Source: Nonomuraea jiangxiensis
GTDB taxonomy: Bacteria > Actinomycetota > Actinomycetes > Streptosporangiales > Streptosporangiaceae
DNA length: 64,000 bases
Assembly (NCBI RefSeq): GCF_900099965.1
Contig: NZ_FNDJ01000004.1
Coordinates: forward strand, 124,001-188,000
Direction of reading: 5' to 3'
Positions 9,202 through 18,982 of this stretch are shown here, piece after piece. The first letter of the stretch is position 1. Each line of letters opens with the position of its first letter. The position numbers were made by a program, and so were the translations under genes. A model generated the notes under the pieces. The model saw nothing but the letters and a program-made list of their open reading frames with translations, did no database searches and was not told the origin of the DNA.

Positions 9202-10650
9202 ATGAAGACCAGGGGGGGTCCCGGGGCCGGCGGCAGGAGCGGCGCCGGTCGGCCGCGCAGACCGGTGCGCGATCAGGCACGTAACGCGGCCTTCGACGTG
9301 ATGCGCGCCGTGGACGAGCGGGACGCGTACGCCAACCTGCTGCTGCCGCGCCTGCTGCGCGAGCGGGGCATCAAGGGTCGTGACGCGGCGCTGGCCACCG
9401 AGCTCGCGTACGGGACGTTGCGCGGGCTCGGCACCTACGACGCCGTGATCGAGATGTGCAGCGACCGCGCGCCCGACCCCGACGTGCGCGACGCGCTGCG
9501 GCTCGGCGCCCACCAGCTGCTGCGCATGCGCGTGCCGCCGCACGCCGCCGTCGGCACCACCGTCGATCTGGTACGCCTGCGCGTCGGCCCGGGCGCCGCC
9601 AAGTTCGCCAACGCGGTGCTGCGCAAGATCGGCTCCAGGACGCTCGACGAATGGCTGCCCATCGTCGCGCCCGACCCGGCCGACGACCCGGTCGGCCACC
9701 TCTCCATCGCTCACGGGCATCCCCGGTGGATCGTCTCGGCCTTCCAGGACGCCCTCGGCGGGCCGGACGAGCTCGCCGACCTGCTCGCCGCCGACAACGC
9801 CCGGCCGCTGGTGACGCTGGTGGCGCGGCCCGGGCGCAGCTCGGTGGCGGAGCTGGAGGAGGCGGGCGCCGACCCAGGCCGCTACTCCCCGTACGCCGCC
9901 TACCTGCGCGAGGGGGACCCCGGGCAGATCGCGGCCGTGGCCGAGACCCGGGCGGCGGTGCAGGACGAGGCCAGCCAGCTCGTCGCTCTCGCCCTGACCC
10001 GGGTGCCCGTCGAGGGGGACGGGGAGGAGCGGTGGCTGGACATGTGCGCCGGGCCAGGCGGCAAGGCCGGCCTGCTGGACGCCATCGCCACCTACGGCGA
10101 CTCGGCTGGACCGGCGGGTGAGGCTCGGCGGCCCGCCGGCGTGGCGGCCTCCGCGCGTCGGGCGCGGTTGGTGGCCGCTGATGTGCAGGACCACCGGGCG
10201 CGGCTGGTGTGGCAGACGACCAGGGACGCGGTGGTGGTCACTGCCGACGGCACCGTGCCCGCCTGGCGGGAGGGCGTGTTCGACCGGGTCATGCTCGACG
10301 CCCCCTGCACCGGGCTCGGCGCGTTGCGGCGGCGGCCTGAGGCGCGGTGGCGGCGCGATCCGGCCGGGATCGCCGACCTGGGCAAGCTGCAGCGGCGGCT
10401 GCTCGGCACCGCGCTGGACGCCGTGCGGCCGGGCGGCGTCGTGGCCTACGTCACCTGCTCGCCGCATCTGGCCGAGACCCGCGTCGTGGTCGAGGACGTC
10501 GTCCGGCGCAGGGACGACGTCGAGCAGCTCGACGCCCGCGCCTTCCTGCCGGAGGTCGATGGCCTGGGTGTCGGCCCGCACGCTCAGTTCTGGCCGCACC
10601 GGCACGGCACCGACGCCATGTTCCTGGCCCTGCTCCGCAAGCGCCGCTGA
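9202..10650 (+). CDS. rsmB: 16S rRNA m5C967 methyltransferase RsmB/NOL1-NOP2 family
   Basis: A 482-residue protein: a Gly/Arg-rich N-terminus, a NusB-like RNA-binding domain (residues about 25-150, with LLLPRLLRERGIKGRDAAL) and a C-terminal SAM-dependent domain. The SAM loop is DMCAGPGGKAG and the two catalytic cysteines are in LDAPCTGLG and VTCSPHLAE, as in m5C rRNA methyltransferases. It presumably methylates a cytosine of 16S rRNA. It follows fmt in the usual def-fmt-rsmB order, separated by 91 bp that hold only a 4-codon mini-ORF. Confidence 0.94.
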   Translation: MKTRGGPGAGGRSGAGRPRRPVRDQARNAAFDVMRAVDERDAYANLLLPRLLRERGIKGRDAALATELAYGTLRGLGTYDAVIEMCSDRAPDPDVRDALRLGAHQLLRMRVPPHAAVGTTVDLVRLRVGPGAAKFANAVLRKIGSRTLDEWLPIVAPDPADDPVGHLSIAHGHPRWIVSAFQDALGGPDELADLLAADNARPLVTLVARPGRSSVAELEEAGADPGRYSPYAAYLREGDPGQIAAVAETRAAVQDEASQLVALALTRVPVEGDGEERWLDMCAGPGGKAGLLDAIATYGDSAGPAGEARRPAGVAASARRARLVAADVQDHRARLVWQTTRDAVVVTADGTVPAWREGVFDRVMLDAPCTGLGALRRRPEARWRRDPAGIADLGKLQRRLLGTALDAVRPGGVVAYVTCSPHLAETRVVVEDVVRRRDDVEQLDARAFLPEVDGLGVGPHAQFWPHRHGTDAMFLALLRKRR

Positions 10651-10989
10651 CCGCGCCTCGCCCCGCGTCGGCAGCGCGGGTCCTTCGGGCTGCCGACCGG
10701 GCGCTGCACAGGTCGGGCGGCGTGCGGGTTGGGCCATGTGTAGGGCGGGCGGCGTGCAGGGCGGGTCGCGCGTAGGGCGGGCGGCGTGCAGGTTGGGCCG
10801 TGTGCAGGGCGGGCGGTGTGCGGGTTGGGCCGTGTGCAGGGCGGGCGGCGGGCAGGGCCGGGGCACGTGGGGGCCGGGGGCGCGGGGACGATGTTCTTCG
10901 CCGTCCTGGGTGGTCGGTGGGCGTTCGGTGGGCTCGGGGGGATGTGTCGGGCGAGGTGGGCGCGCGCTGTTCACTAGACTGGCCGCATC
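10651..10989 (+). repeat. Non-coding spacer with a 16-bp minisatellite (core 10722-10849)
   Basis: Four copies of an exact-length 32-bp unit run 10722-10753, 10754-10785, 10786-10817 and 10818-10849. Each unit is two related 16-mers, of types GTGCGGGTTGGGCCGT and GTGCAGGGCGGGCGGC. A partial copy precedes (10706-10721) and decayed G-rich sequence follows to about 10890. The + strand meets the four-G-run pattern for a quadruplex in most units. No gene is supported in the spacer. A -10-like TAGACT at 10975-10980 serves rpe. Confidence 0.85.
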
Positions 10990-11652
10990 ATGGCCGTACA
11001 GATCTCGCCCAGCATTCTCGCCGCCGACTTCGCCAGGCTCGCCGACGAGGCCGCCGCCGTGCCGAACGCCGACTGGCTGCACGTCGACGTCATGGACTAC
11101 CACTTCGTGCCCAACCTCACCCTCGGGTTGCCGGTGGTCGAGGCGTTGCGCAAGGCGACCGCTACGCCGCTCGACTGCCACCTCATGATCGCGGAGCCTG
11201 ATCGCTGGGCGCCGTCCTACGCGGAGGCGGGGGCGGGCAGCGTGACCATCCACGCGGAGGCGTCCAAGGCTCCCGTCAGGACGTTGCGCGAGATCCGCTC
11301 GCTCGGCGCCAGGGCGGGCCTCGCGCTCAACCCGGCCACCGCCGTCGAGCCGTACGAAGACCTGCTGAGCGAGGTCGACATGCTGCTGCTGATGACCGTG
11401 GAGCCGGGGTTCGGTGGGCAGAAGTTCCTCGACATGGTGCTGCCCAAGGTGCGGCGGGCGCGGGCGCTCATCGAGCGGCACGGCGGCCGGATCTGGTTGC
11501 AGGTGGACGGCGGGGTGGACGCCGAGACCATCGGGCGCTGCGCCGAGGCGGGCGCCGACGTGTTCGTGGCGGGCAGCGCCGTCTACGGCGCCTCCGACCC
11601 GGTGGCCGCCATCGACAACCTGCGGGCCGCCGCCATCCGGCAAAGTGCTTGA
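10990..11652 (+). CDS. rpe: Ribulose-phosphate 3-epimerase
   Basis: A 220-residue TIM-barrel enzyme that interconverts ribulose-5-phosphate and xylulose-5-phosphate in the pentose phosphate pathway. Family features: [13 protein letters not shown] at the N-terminus, [14 protein letters not shown] with metal-binding His/Asp, [21 protein letters not shown] and the phosphate-binding [10 protein letters not shown] ... VAGSAVYG. Full length. TAGACT at 10975-10980 is a probable -10, giving a very short leader. Rpe supplies the ribulose-5-phosphate used by RibB downstream, which may explain the conserved rpe-rib linkage. Confidence 0.97.
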   Translation: MAVQISPSILAADFARLADEAAAVPNADWLHVDVMDYHFVPNLTLGLPVVEALRKATATPLDCHLMIAEPDRWAPSYAEAGAGSVTIHAEASKAPVRTLREIRSLGARAGLALNPATAVEPYEDLLSEVDMLLLMTVEPGFGGQKFLDMVLPKVRRARALIERHGGRIWLQVDGGVDAETIGRCAEAGADVFVAGSAVYGASDPVAAIDNLRAAAIRQSA

Positions 11653-11658
11653 ACCTCC

Positions 11659-11675
11659 TGTTACCTGGGTAAACA
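11659..11675 (+). promoter_or_regulatory. Imperfect inverted repeat before the MpaB-like gene
   Basis: TGTTACCTGGGTAAACA has matching ends (TGTT/AACA) and TACC/GGTA inner arms offset by one base. It lies 7 bp before ATG 11683 and overlaps a possible TAAACA -10, so it could be an operator. Single-site evidence only. Confidence 0.25.
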
Positions 11676-11682
11676 TTCGCTT

Positions 11683-12492
11683 ATGACCGACCATGGGATC
11701 TTCGGGCCCCGCTCGGTGACGTGGCGGGTGATGGGCGAGCCGATCCAGCTCGTGGGCGGGTTCCGCGCGCTGTTGATGCAGGGCCTGCATCCCCGGGCGA
11801 TGCGCGGGGTGCTGCAGAACTCCGCGTTCATGGATCCCAGCGAGGCGTGGTCCCGGTTCGTACGGACCAGCGAGTTCGTAGGCGTGCGCACCTACGGCAC
11901 CTGCGCCGAGGTCGAACAGGCCGGCCGCCGGGTGCGTAAGATCCACGCCACGCTGACCGCGTACGATCCCGACACCGGCGTCACCTTCCGCCTCGACGAC
12001 CCCGCGGCCCTGCGCTGGGTGCACGTCGGCGAGGTGGACTCCTACCTGACGGTCGCCCGGCGGGCGGGGGTGCGGTTGTCGGACGACGAGGCGGACAGGT
12101 TCGTGGCGGAGTGGCGGCGGGCGGCCGAGGTGGTGGGGCTGGAGCCGCAGGACGTTCCCGGCTCGGTGGCCGAACTGCGCGACTACATCCACGCCGAACG
12201 CCCAGGTCTGCGCTTCGTCCCCGAGGCGGCCCATCCGCTGCGCCTGTCGGTCAACGCCCCGCTGCCGCGCATGCTGACGCCGCTCAAGCCCGCGCTGCCG
12301 GCGCTGACGCTGCTCGCGTTCGCCACGCTGCCGCGCTGGGCGCGCCGGCTCTACGGGCTGCCCGCCACGCCGGTCGGCGACCTGTGGGCGACCGCGACGC
12401 TACGTACCCTGCACACCGGGATCGGGCTGGTCCCGGCCAACGTCCGGTACGCCCCGGCGGCCCGTCGCGCCCGCCGCCTGATGGCCGCTTAA
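11683..12492 (+). CDS. Oxygenase MpaB family protein (DUF2236)
   Basis: A 269-residue member of the family that includes fungal MpaB and the bacterial latex-cleaving oxygenase Lcp. It has the N-terminal GPRSVTWRVMGEPIQLVGGFRALLMQGLHPRAM block, with the conserved Gly-Gly-x-Arg-Ala-Leu and HP pattern, and the central R-x-x-x-T-x-x-F/Y-V ... TYG(T/S) segment (RFVRTSEFVGVRTYGT). Members are usually haem-binding, with substrate unknown here. It precedes the riboflavin operon but has its own upstream region. Start ATG 11683 has no clear ribosome binding site. Confidence 0.85.
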   Translation: MTDHGIFGPRSVTWRVMGEPIQLVGGFRALLMQGLHPRAMRGVLQNSAFMDPSEAWSRFVRTSEFVGVRTYGTCAEVEQAGRRVRKIHATLTAYDPDTGVTFRLDDPAALRWVHVGEVDSYLTVARRAGVRLSDDEADRFVAEWRRAAEVVGLEPQDVPGSVAELRDYIHAERPGLRFVPEAAHPLRLSVNAPLPRMLTPLKPALPALTLLAFATLPRWARRLYGLPATPVGDLWATATLRTLHTGIGLVPANVRYAPAARRARRLMAA

Positions 12493-12574
12493 AGCGAGCG
12501 CTTGGTTGTTAGGGGTGGGGCGGTCGCCCATAGGGTGCCGCGGCATGGCAAACTGGTAGTGAAAGAAGAGCTAG

Positions 12575-12702
12575 CGTGCTCCGGGGTCGGTGAAATTCCG
12601 AACCGGCGGTGACAGTCCGCGACCCGGCCGATGCCATCGGCCGGTTGACCCGGTGAAATTCCGGGACCGACGGTTAAAGTCCGGATGGGAGGTAGCGCGC
12701 GA
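12575..12702 (+). promoter_or_regulatory. FMN riboswitch (RFN element)
   Basis: The conserved RFN core is readable: GGGTCGGTGAAATTCCGAA, then CCGGCGGTGACAGTCCGCGA, a variable stem (GGCCGATGCCATCGGCC), CCGGTGAAATTCCGG, GACCGACGGTTAAAGTCCGG and ATGGGAGGTAGC. It binds FMN and controls the operon downstream. An inverted repeat, GGTGTCCGG/CCGGACGCC, at about 12703-12728 could be the switching stem. There is no T-run, so control is likely translational or through a Rho-type mechanism. Confidence 0.95.
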
Positions 12703-12807
12703 GGTGTCCGGTGTCCCAGCCGGACGCCTGCCGTGGTGCTCATGCGCATCATGGATCCCCCGGGGCCCGCCGTGGCTTGAAAGCTACTGGCAGGTAGGAG
12801 ACCCGGG

Positions 12808-14160
12808 GTGGAGATACCCGCGCGAGACGCCGCGCACATGGCCCGTGCCGTCGAGCTGGCCGGGCGCGGACACGGCAGCACCAGCCCCAACCCCGTGGTG
12901 GGCTGCGTCGTGCTCGACGCCGCGGGATCGGTCGTGGGCGAGGGGTTCCACGCGTACGCGGGCGGGCCGCACGCCGAGATCGTCGCGCTGGCCGAGGCGG
13001 GGGAGCGGGCCCGGGGCGGCACCGCCTACGTGACACTTGAGCCCTGCGACCACACCGGCAGGACGGGGCCGTGCAGCCGGGCGCTGCTGGACGCGGGGAT
13101 CGCACGCGTGGTCATCGCGGTGGCGGACCCCACCCCGAAGGCCGCCGGCGGGGTGGCGCGGTTGCGTGCGCACGGGGTGGAAGTGATCTCGGGGGTGCTG
13201 GCCGGCGCGGCGGAGCGGGTCAACGAGGAGTGGCTCACCTACGCGCGGCTCGGGCGCTCACATGTGACGTGGAAGTTCGCCGCCACGCTGGACGGCCGGT
13301 CGGCCGCCGCCGACGGCACCAGCCAGTGGATCACCTCGGCCGAGTCCCGGGCCGACGTGCACCGGATGCGGGCCGCGGCGGACGCGATCGTGGCGGGCAT
13401 CGGCACGGTGCTCGCCGACGACCCCCGCCTCACCGCCCGCCCCACCCCGAATCCACCCGCCGACGCCCGCACCGCGCCCGCTGACGCCGGCAACGCACCG
13501 GCGGGCGCCTCCACCGCGCCGCCCCCTGACCCCCGCACCACATTCACCGGCGCCTCCACCGCAGGAACCGACGCCGGCGCGTCGATCAGCGATCTCTCCA
13601 CCCCGCTCGGCGACACCCCCGCGCGGTCCGTCGAGGGTCCGGGTCGTGGCCGCTCGGGGTCGGCGGCGGAGGGCGGGCGGGAGAGGGCGGGCCGGGGTGG
13701 GCGGGTGCCGTTGCGGGTCGTGGTCGACACCGAGGGCCGGACGCCGCAGTCCGCCAGGGTGCTCGACGACCAGGCGCCCACCCTCGTCGCCGTCGCCGAC
13801 GACGCCGCGACCGAGCTCAAGGCCGACCTCCTCCGCCTGCCCCGGCACGCCGCCGGCCTCGATCTGCACGCCCTGCTGCGGGAGCTGGCGGCGCGCGACG
13901 TGGTGAGCGTGTTCGTGGAGGGCGGGCCGACGCTGGCCGGCGCGTTCGTCGCGCAGGGGCTGGTGGACCGCGTGGTCGCGTACCTGGCACCGGCGCTGCT
14001 CGGCTCCGGGCGGGCCGCGCTCGGCCCGGCCGGGGTGAGCACGATCGGCGAGCTCCACCGACTGACTTTTGACGAAATTTCCCCCATCGGGCCGGATGTA
14101 CGGCTAATTGCCCGGCCCACCAACCAGGCAGGGAGCAGTGATGTTCACCGGAATCATTGA
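12808..14160 (+). CDS. ribD: Bifunctional riboflavin deaminase/reductase RibD
   Basis: A 450-residue enzyme for the second and third steps of riboflavin synthesis. The N-terminal zinc deaminase domain shows GPHAEIVAL and TLEPCDHTGRTGPC (zinc His and two Cys, catalytic Glu). The reductase domain spans about residues 155-445, with FAATLDGRSAAADGTSQWI and VEGGPTLAGAF. About 75 residues (near 212-292) rich in Ala, Pro, Thr and Gly interrupt the reductase domain between LADDPRLTARP and PLRVVVD. GTG 12808 follows a TAGGAG site. The gene overlaps ribE by 20 bp. Confidence 0.95.
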   Translation: MEIPARDAAHMARAVELAGRGHGSTSPNPVVGCVVLDAAGSVVGEGFHAYAGGPHAEIVALAEAGERARGGTAYVTLEPCDHTGRTGPCSRALLDAGIARVVIAVADPTPKAAGGVARLRAHGVEVISGVLAGAAERVNEEWLTYARLGRSHVTWKFAATLDGRSAAADGTSQWITSAESRADVHRMRAAADAIVAGIGTVLADDPRLTARPTPNPPADARTAPADAGNAPAGASTAPPPDPRTTFTGASTAGTDAGASISDLSTPLGDTPARSVEGPGRGRSGSAAEGGRERAGRGGRVPLRVVVDTEGRTPQSARVLDDQAPTLVAVADDAATELKADLLRLPRHAAGLDLHALLRELAARDVVSVFVEGGPTLAGAFVAQGLVDRVVAYLAPALLGSGRAALGPAGVSTIGELHRLTFDEISPIGPDVRLIARPTNQAGSSDVHRNH

Positions 14161-14731
14161 GGAAAAAGGCGAAGTGGTGGCCATCGACCAGGCGGGCGGC
14201 GGAGCCCTGCTGTCGGTGCGCGGCCCGGTCGTCACCTCCGACGCCAAGCACGGCGACTCGATCGCCGTCAACGGCGTGTGCCTCACGGTCGTGGAGGTCA
14301 AGGACGACGTCTTCACCGTGGACGTGATCAGGGAGTCGCTCGACCGCAGCTCCCTGGGCGGGCTCGACCAGGGGTCGTCGGTGAACCTGGAGCGGGCCGT
14401 ACGCGCCGACCAGCGCCTCGGCGGCCACATCGTGCAGGGCCACGTCGACGGCACCGCCGTACTGCTGTCGAGAGACCCCGGCGAAAACTGGGACGACCTG
14501 CGTTTCACGCTCCCCGGACCGATCAGCCCGTACGTCGCGGAGAAGGGCTCGATCGCCATCGACGGAATCAGCTTGACGGTCACCACGGTTGACGACGACA
14601 GCTTCGGTGTGAGTCTCATCCCGACCACGCTGAAGCTGACCACGATGGGCGAGCGCCAGGTCGGCGACGTCGTGAACATCGAGGTCGACGTGATAGCGAA
14701 ATACGTGGAGAGGCTGGTGGTCAGGCAGTGA
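14141..14731 (+). CDS. ribE: Riboflavin synthase alpha subunit
   Basis: A 196-residue enzyme that dismutates two 6,7-dimethyl-8-ribityllumazine molecules to riboflavin. It has two lumazine-binding barrel repeats: MFTGIIEEKGEV with NGVCLTVVEV in the first, and HIVQGHVDGTA with IDGISLTVTTV in the second. The C-terminal KYVERLV helix mediates trimer formation. ATG 14141, inside the end of ribD, is the canonical MFTGI start. The end overlaps ribM by GTGA (4 bp), so translation is probably coupled. Confidence 0.97.
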   Translation: MFTGIIEEKGEVVAIDQAGGGALLSVRGPVVTSDAKHGDSIAVNGVCLTVVEVKDDVFTVDVIRESLDRSSLGGLDQGSSVNLERAVRADQRLGGHIVQGHVDGTAVLLSRDPGENWDDLRFTLPGPISPYVAEKGSIAIDGISLTVTTVDDDSFGVSLIPTTLKLTTMGERQVGDVVNIEVDVIAKYVERLVVRQ

Positions 14732-15383
14732 ACTGGGCCAACGCCGGATTCGACATATTCGGCACGCATGTGTTGTGGACCGACCTCGTGGGCAACATCG
14801 CCGCCCTGTCGACGGTCCTGCTGGCCATCCGCAAGTCGATGTGGACGTGGCCGGTGCAGTTCACCGGCTCGGTGCTGTTGTTCGTGGCCTCCATCAACGC
14901 GCACATCACCGGAAACGCGCTCAAGCAGGCCATGTTCGCGATCCTGGCGGTCTACGGCTGGTGGGCGTGGCGGCGGGGCACGCATGACGGCAGGCAACTG
15001 GCCGTCCGCCCGGCCCACGGGTGGGAGCGGGCCACGCTGATCGGCGGCGTCGTGGTGGGCACGGCCGTGGTCGGATGGTTGTTCTTCGTCACCGGCCTGT
15101 CGTGGGGTGCCGAGGTGCCGCTGCCGGAGGGCGCGTTCCTGGTGGCCGCGGACGCCTACATCTTCGTCGGCAGCGCGATGGCCACCTGGGCGCAGGGCAG
15201 GGCCCTGGTGGACTTCTGGATCGTGTGGGTCGCGGTGGACCTGGTCGGGGTGCCGCTGGCGTTCCGTTCGGGTCTGGTGGTCTCCGGGGCCGTCTACGGG
15301 CTGTTCTTCGTGCTGGTCCTCATCGGGTTCGTCAAGTGGCTGCGCGAATACCGCTCCACGCCGCTGTCCGTGGCGGTGGCGTC

Positions 15384-15387
<4 letters not shown>
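14728..15387 (+). CDS. ribM: PnuC-family transporter, probably riboflavin importer RibM/PnuX
   Basis: A 219-residue integral membrane protein with about seven hydrophobic segments and the PnuC-family features [10 protein letters not shown] and YGWWAWRRG. PnuC itself carries nicotinamide riboside. Family members encoded inside FMN-riboswitch rib operons of actinobacteria (PnuX/RibM) carry riboflavin, and the location here, between ribE and ribBA, supports that assignment. It overlaps both neighbours (GTGA at the start, ATGA at the end). Confidence 0.85.
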
Positions 15388-17127
<1,740 letters not shown>

Positions 17128-17146
17128 CCTGCGATAGGTTTCCCTC

Positions 17147-17602
17147 GTGTCAACGTCCGTGTCCCCGCCCTCTCTGCCCGTCACCTGGCGTCCGCGCCGG
17201 GGGAGGTTCGTCGCCTACGGCTTCGCCGTGCTGATCGTGGTGGGGGCGGTGGTCATGGCCGCCTTCATCGCCGAGCCGTTCACGCTGGCCGACCGGTTGG
17301 CGATCGTGGCGTTCGGGTGCGCGGTGGCGTTCGTGCTGCACCTGCTGGGGCGGGTGCGGGTGGAGGCCGACGACCAGGGTGTCACGATCGTCAACGCCGT
17401 ACGCACCCACCGCTACACCTGGCCCGAGATCCTGGACATCACCCTCCTGGTGGGCGACCCGTGGCCGAGGATCGACTTCTCGGACGGGCGCACCATCGGG
17501 GCGATGGGCATCCAGGGCTCGGAAAAGCCCCGCGCCCGCCGGGCCACGGCCGAACTCGAGGCCCTGATCCGGGAGCGCGGGGAGGCCCGCGAGGTGAGCT
17601 AG
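17147..17602 (+). CDS. PH-domain-containing membrane protein
   Basis: A 151-residue protein with two membrane helices (about 23-45 and 50-70) followed by a bacterial PH-like domain: a beta-rich RVRVEADDQGVTIVNAVRTHRYTWPEI-type segment (split here by its Gly/Asn turns) and a C-terminal helix. The same kind of gene follows ribH in mycobacteria and other actinobacteria. Its role is unknown. TAGGTT at 17135-17140 lies 6 bp before GTG 17147, suggesting a separate leaderless transcript in addition to read-through from the rib operon. Confidence 0.75.
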   Translation: MSTSVSPPSLPVTWRPRRGRFVAYGFAVLIVVGAVVMAAFIAEPFTLADRLAIVAFGCAVAFVLHLLGRVRVEADDQGVTIVNAVRTHRYTWPEILDITLLVGDPWPRIDFSDGRTIGAMGIQGSEKPRARRATAELEALIRERGEAREVS

Positions 17603-17619
17603 CCCGCTCCGGGAGACCG

Positions 17620-17916
17620 TCAGATCACCTCGCCGAAGACCTCGTCGGCCGTCTCCGCGGTGATGGCGTGCACGATCCAGGCGGTGAGCTGGTAGTTGTC
17701 CACGCAGCTCTCGATCTTGATGCGGTAGTCCTCGCTGATCTGCAGGCCGCGGGCTTCCAGCACCACGAGCAGCGCGCGGACCCGGCCTTCGATCTCGCCG
17801 ATCATCATCCCCTGCGCCCTTCCGCGCAGCTCTCCACGCGCCTGGCCGCGTGCCTCGGCGGCGTCTTCGAGGGACTTGGTGAAGTGGTGGGGAAGGCGTT
17901 GGGTGACGTCGTACAT
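17620..17916 (-). CDS. Small stand-alone copy of the Rpn-like protein's C-terminus, 98 aa
   Basis: This 98-residue ORF aligns end to end with the last 102 residues of the neighbouring larger gene: the same QRLPxxFTKxLEDAAEARG start, a 4-residue deletion, then VLEARGL and LTAWI ... TAETADE. It has ATG 17916 with GGAGGA (17921-17926, minus strand) 4 bp upstream, exactly like the internal site in the larger gene. It may be a free-standing small protein made by partial tandem duplication, or a non-functional remnant. The ORF is intact and codon use is normal, which favours expression. Confidence 0.6.
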   Translation of the reverse strand: MYDVTQRLPHHFTKSLEDAAEARGQARGELRGRAQGMMIGEIEGRVRALLVVLEARGLQISEDYRIKIESCVDNYQLTAWIVHAITAETADEVFGEVI

Positions 17917-17964
17917 GATGTCCTCCAGTGGGGCGTGGAACCTTCGCTTGCGCCGGGGACGCCG

Positions 17965-18882
17965 TCAGGTGGCGGCCTCGAAGATCTCGTCGGCCGTCTC
18001 CGCGGTGGCGGCCTCGAAGATCCAGGCGGTGAGCCGGTGTCTGTCCGCGCAGGTGTCGATGACGTCGCGGTGCTTCTCGTCGACCTTGAGCCCGCGGGCC
18101 TCCAGCACGGAGAGCAACGACCGGATCTGCCCCTGAACTTCGCCGATCACCATTCCCTGCGCCATTCCGTGCGACCTTCCGCGCTTCTCCCCGCGGGCTT
18201 CACCGCGTGCCTCGGCGGCGTCTTCGAGGGGCTTGGTGAAGCGGTCGGGCAGGCGCTGGTTGAGGTCGATCATGGCGTCCTCCACTTTGGTCCGGATCTC
18301 GTCGCTGAGCTGCGTGCGCAGGTAGTCGTAGTAGAAGAGGCCGTAGTCCTCGTCGCCGGCGATCAGGGCCTTCGCGACGGCGCGTACGGTGTCGAGGTCG
18401 TCGGCGTGGGCGGCCGCGCACAGGGTCGCGAGTTCGGGGAAGGCGCGGATCTCCTCCGGGTCCTGGATGCGGGGCATGCGCTCGGGGCCGAGGACCAGCG
18501 GGGCGAAGGGCAGGTAGGAGTCCGCCGGCTGGATGCCTTTGCGGTATTCGGCGGCCGAGGCCTCGTCCGGGCAGACCACCAGCAGGATGACCCCGCACCG
18601 CTCCCTCGCCATGAGAGCGCCGACGTGACCGATCCAGGCCCACAGCCGCTCGGGTTCGTAGCGGCGCCGGATCTCGATGATCAGCTGGCGTCTTTCCCCG
18701 TCCGGCCCTTTCACGGAGATGATCGGGCCGTGGACCGGGTGGCTCCCGCCCGCCGATTCCTCGCGGGCGTCGCTGTAGCCGTCGCCGTGCGCGTCCAGGG
18801 CGCGGATCAGGAGCTCCAGGCCGAGGTCGGGGCGGCGGCGGAGCATCTCCAGCGGTATCTCGTGGTCAAGGCTGGGGGGCAT
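17965..18882 (-). CDS. Rpn-like / PD-(D/E)XK-type hypothetical protein, 305 aa
   Basis: The protein belongs to a family common in actinomycetes (start LDHEIPLEMLRRRPDLGLELL, then an acidic strand, LIIEIRRR in the place of the catalytic E-x-Q/K strand, VILLVVCPD, LPFAPLVLGPERMP, FPELATL) that resembles recombination-promoting nucleases and transposase-like PD-(D/E)XK proteins. The C-terminus holds an EARGEARGEKRG helix and a small VLEARGL domain. ATG 18882 is preferred over ATG 18933 because AAGGA lies 9-10 bp before it. The Asp expected before the catalytic strand is not obvious, so activity is uncertain. An internal SD plus ATG lies at 18273. Confidence 0.55.
   Translation of the reverse strand: MPPSLDHEIPLEMLRRRPDLGLELLIRALDAHGDGYSDAREESAGGSHPVHGPIISVKGPDGERRQLIIEIRRRYEPERLWAWIGHVGALMARERCGVILLVVCPDEASAAEYRKGIQPADSYLPFAPLVLGPERMPRIQDPEEIRAFPELATLCAAAHADDLDTVRAVAKALIAGDEDYGLFYYDYLRTQLSDEIRTKVEDAMIDLNQRLPDRFTKPLEDAAEARGEARGEKRGRSHGMAQGMVIGEVQGQIRSLLSVLEARGLKVDEKHRDVIDTCADRHRLTAWIFEAATAETADEIFEAAT
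18271..18283 (-). promoter_or_regulatory. Internal Shine-Dalgarno and ATG inside the Rpn-like gene
   Basis: On the minus strand GGAGGA (18283-18278) is followed 4 bp later by ATG (18273-18271), in frame with the gene. Translation from here would give a 102-residue C-terminal protein, which is precisely the segment duplicated as the small ORF at 17620-17916. Confidence 0.5.
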
Positions 18883-18982
18883 GCCTGAAGGATCCTTTCT
18901 TACGGTGATCGGCAGCTTACTGTGAGCGATCAAGTACGGAGGTGAATATCGCCGAGGCGGGTGTCAGACGTAGCCTGAAAGC

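Noticed and set aside
10722..10849. A CRISPR array, because of the regular 32-bp period
   Set aside because: The units are contiguous with no unique spacers and are made of related 16-mers, so it is a minisatellite.
8629..12234. A 1201-codon minus-strand frame opposite fmt, rsmB, rpe and the MpaB gene
   Set aside because: No domain is recognisable, and it is antisense to four conserved genes.
17317..18888. A 523-codon + strand frame over the PH gene and both Rpn-like genes
   Set aside because: It is out of frame with the PH gene and antisense to the duplicated pair, whose reading frame is supported by their mutual similarity.
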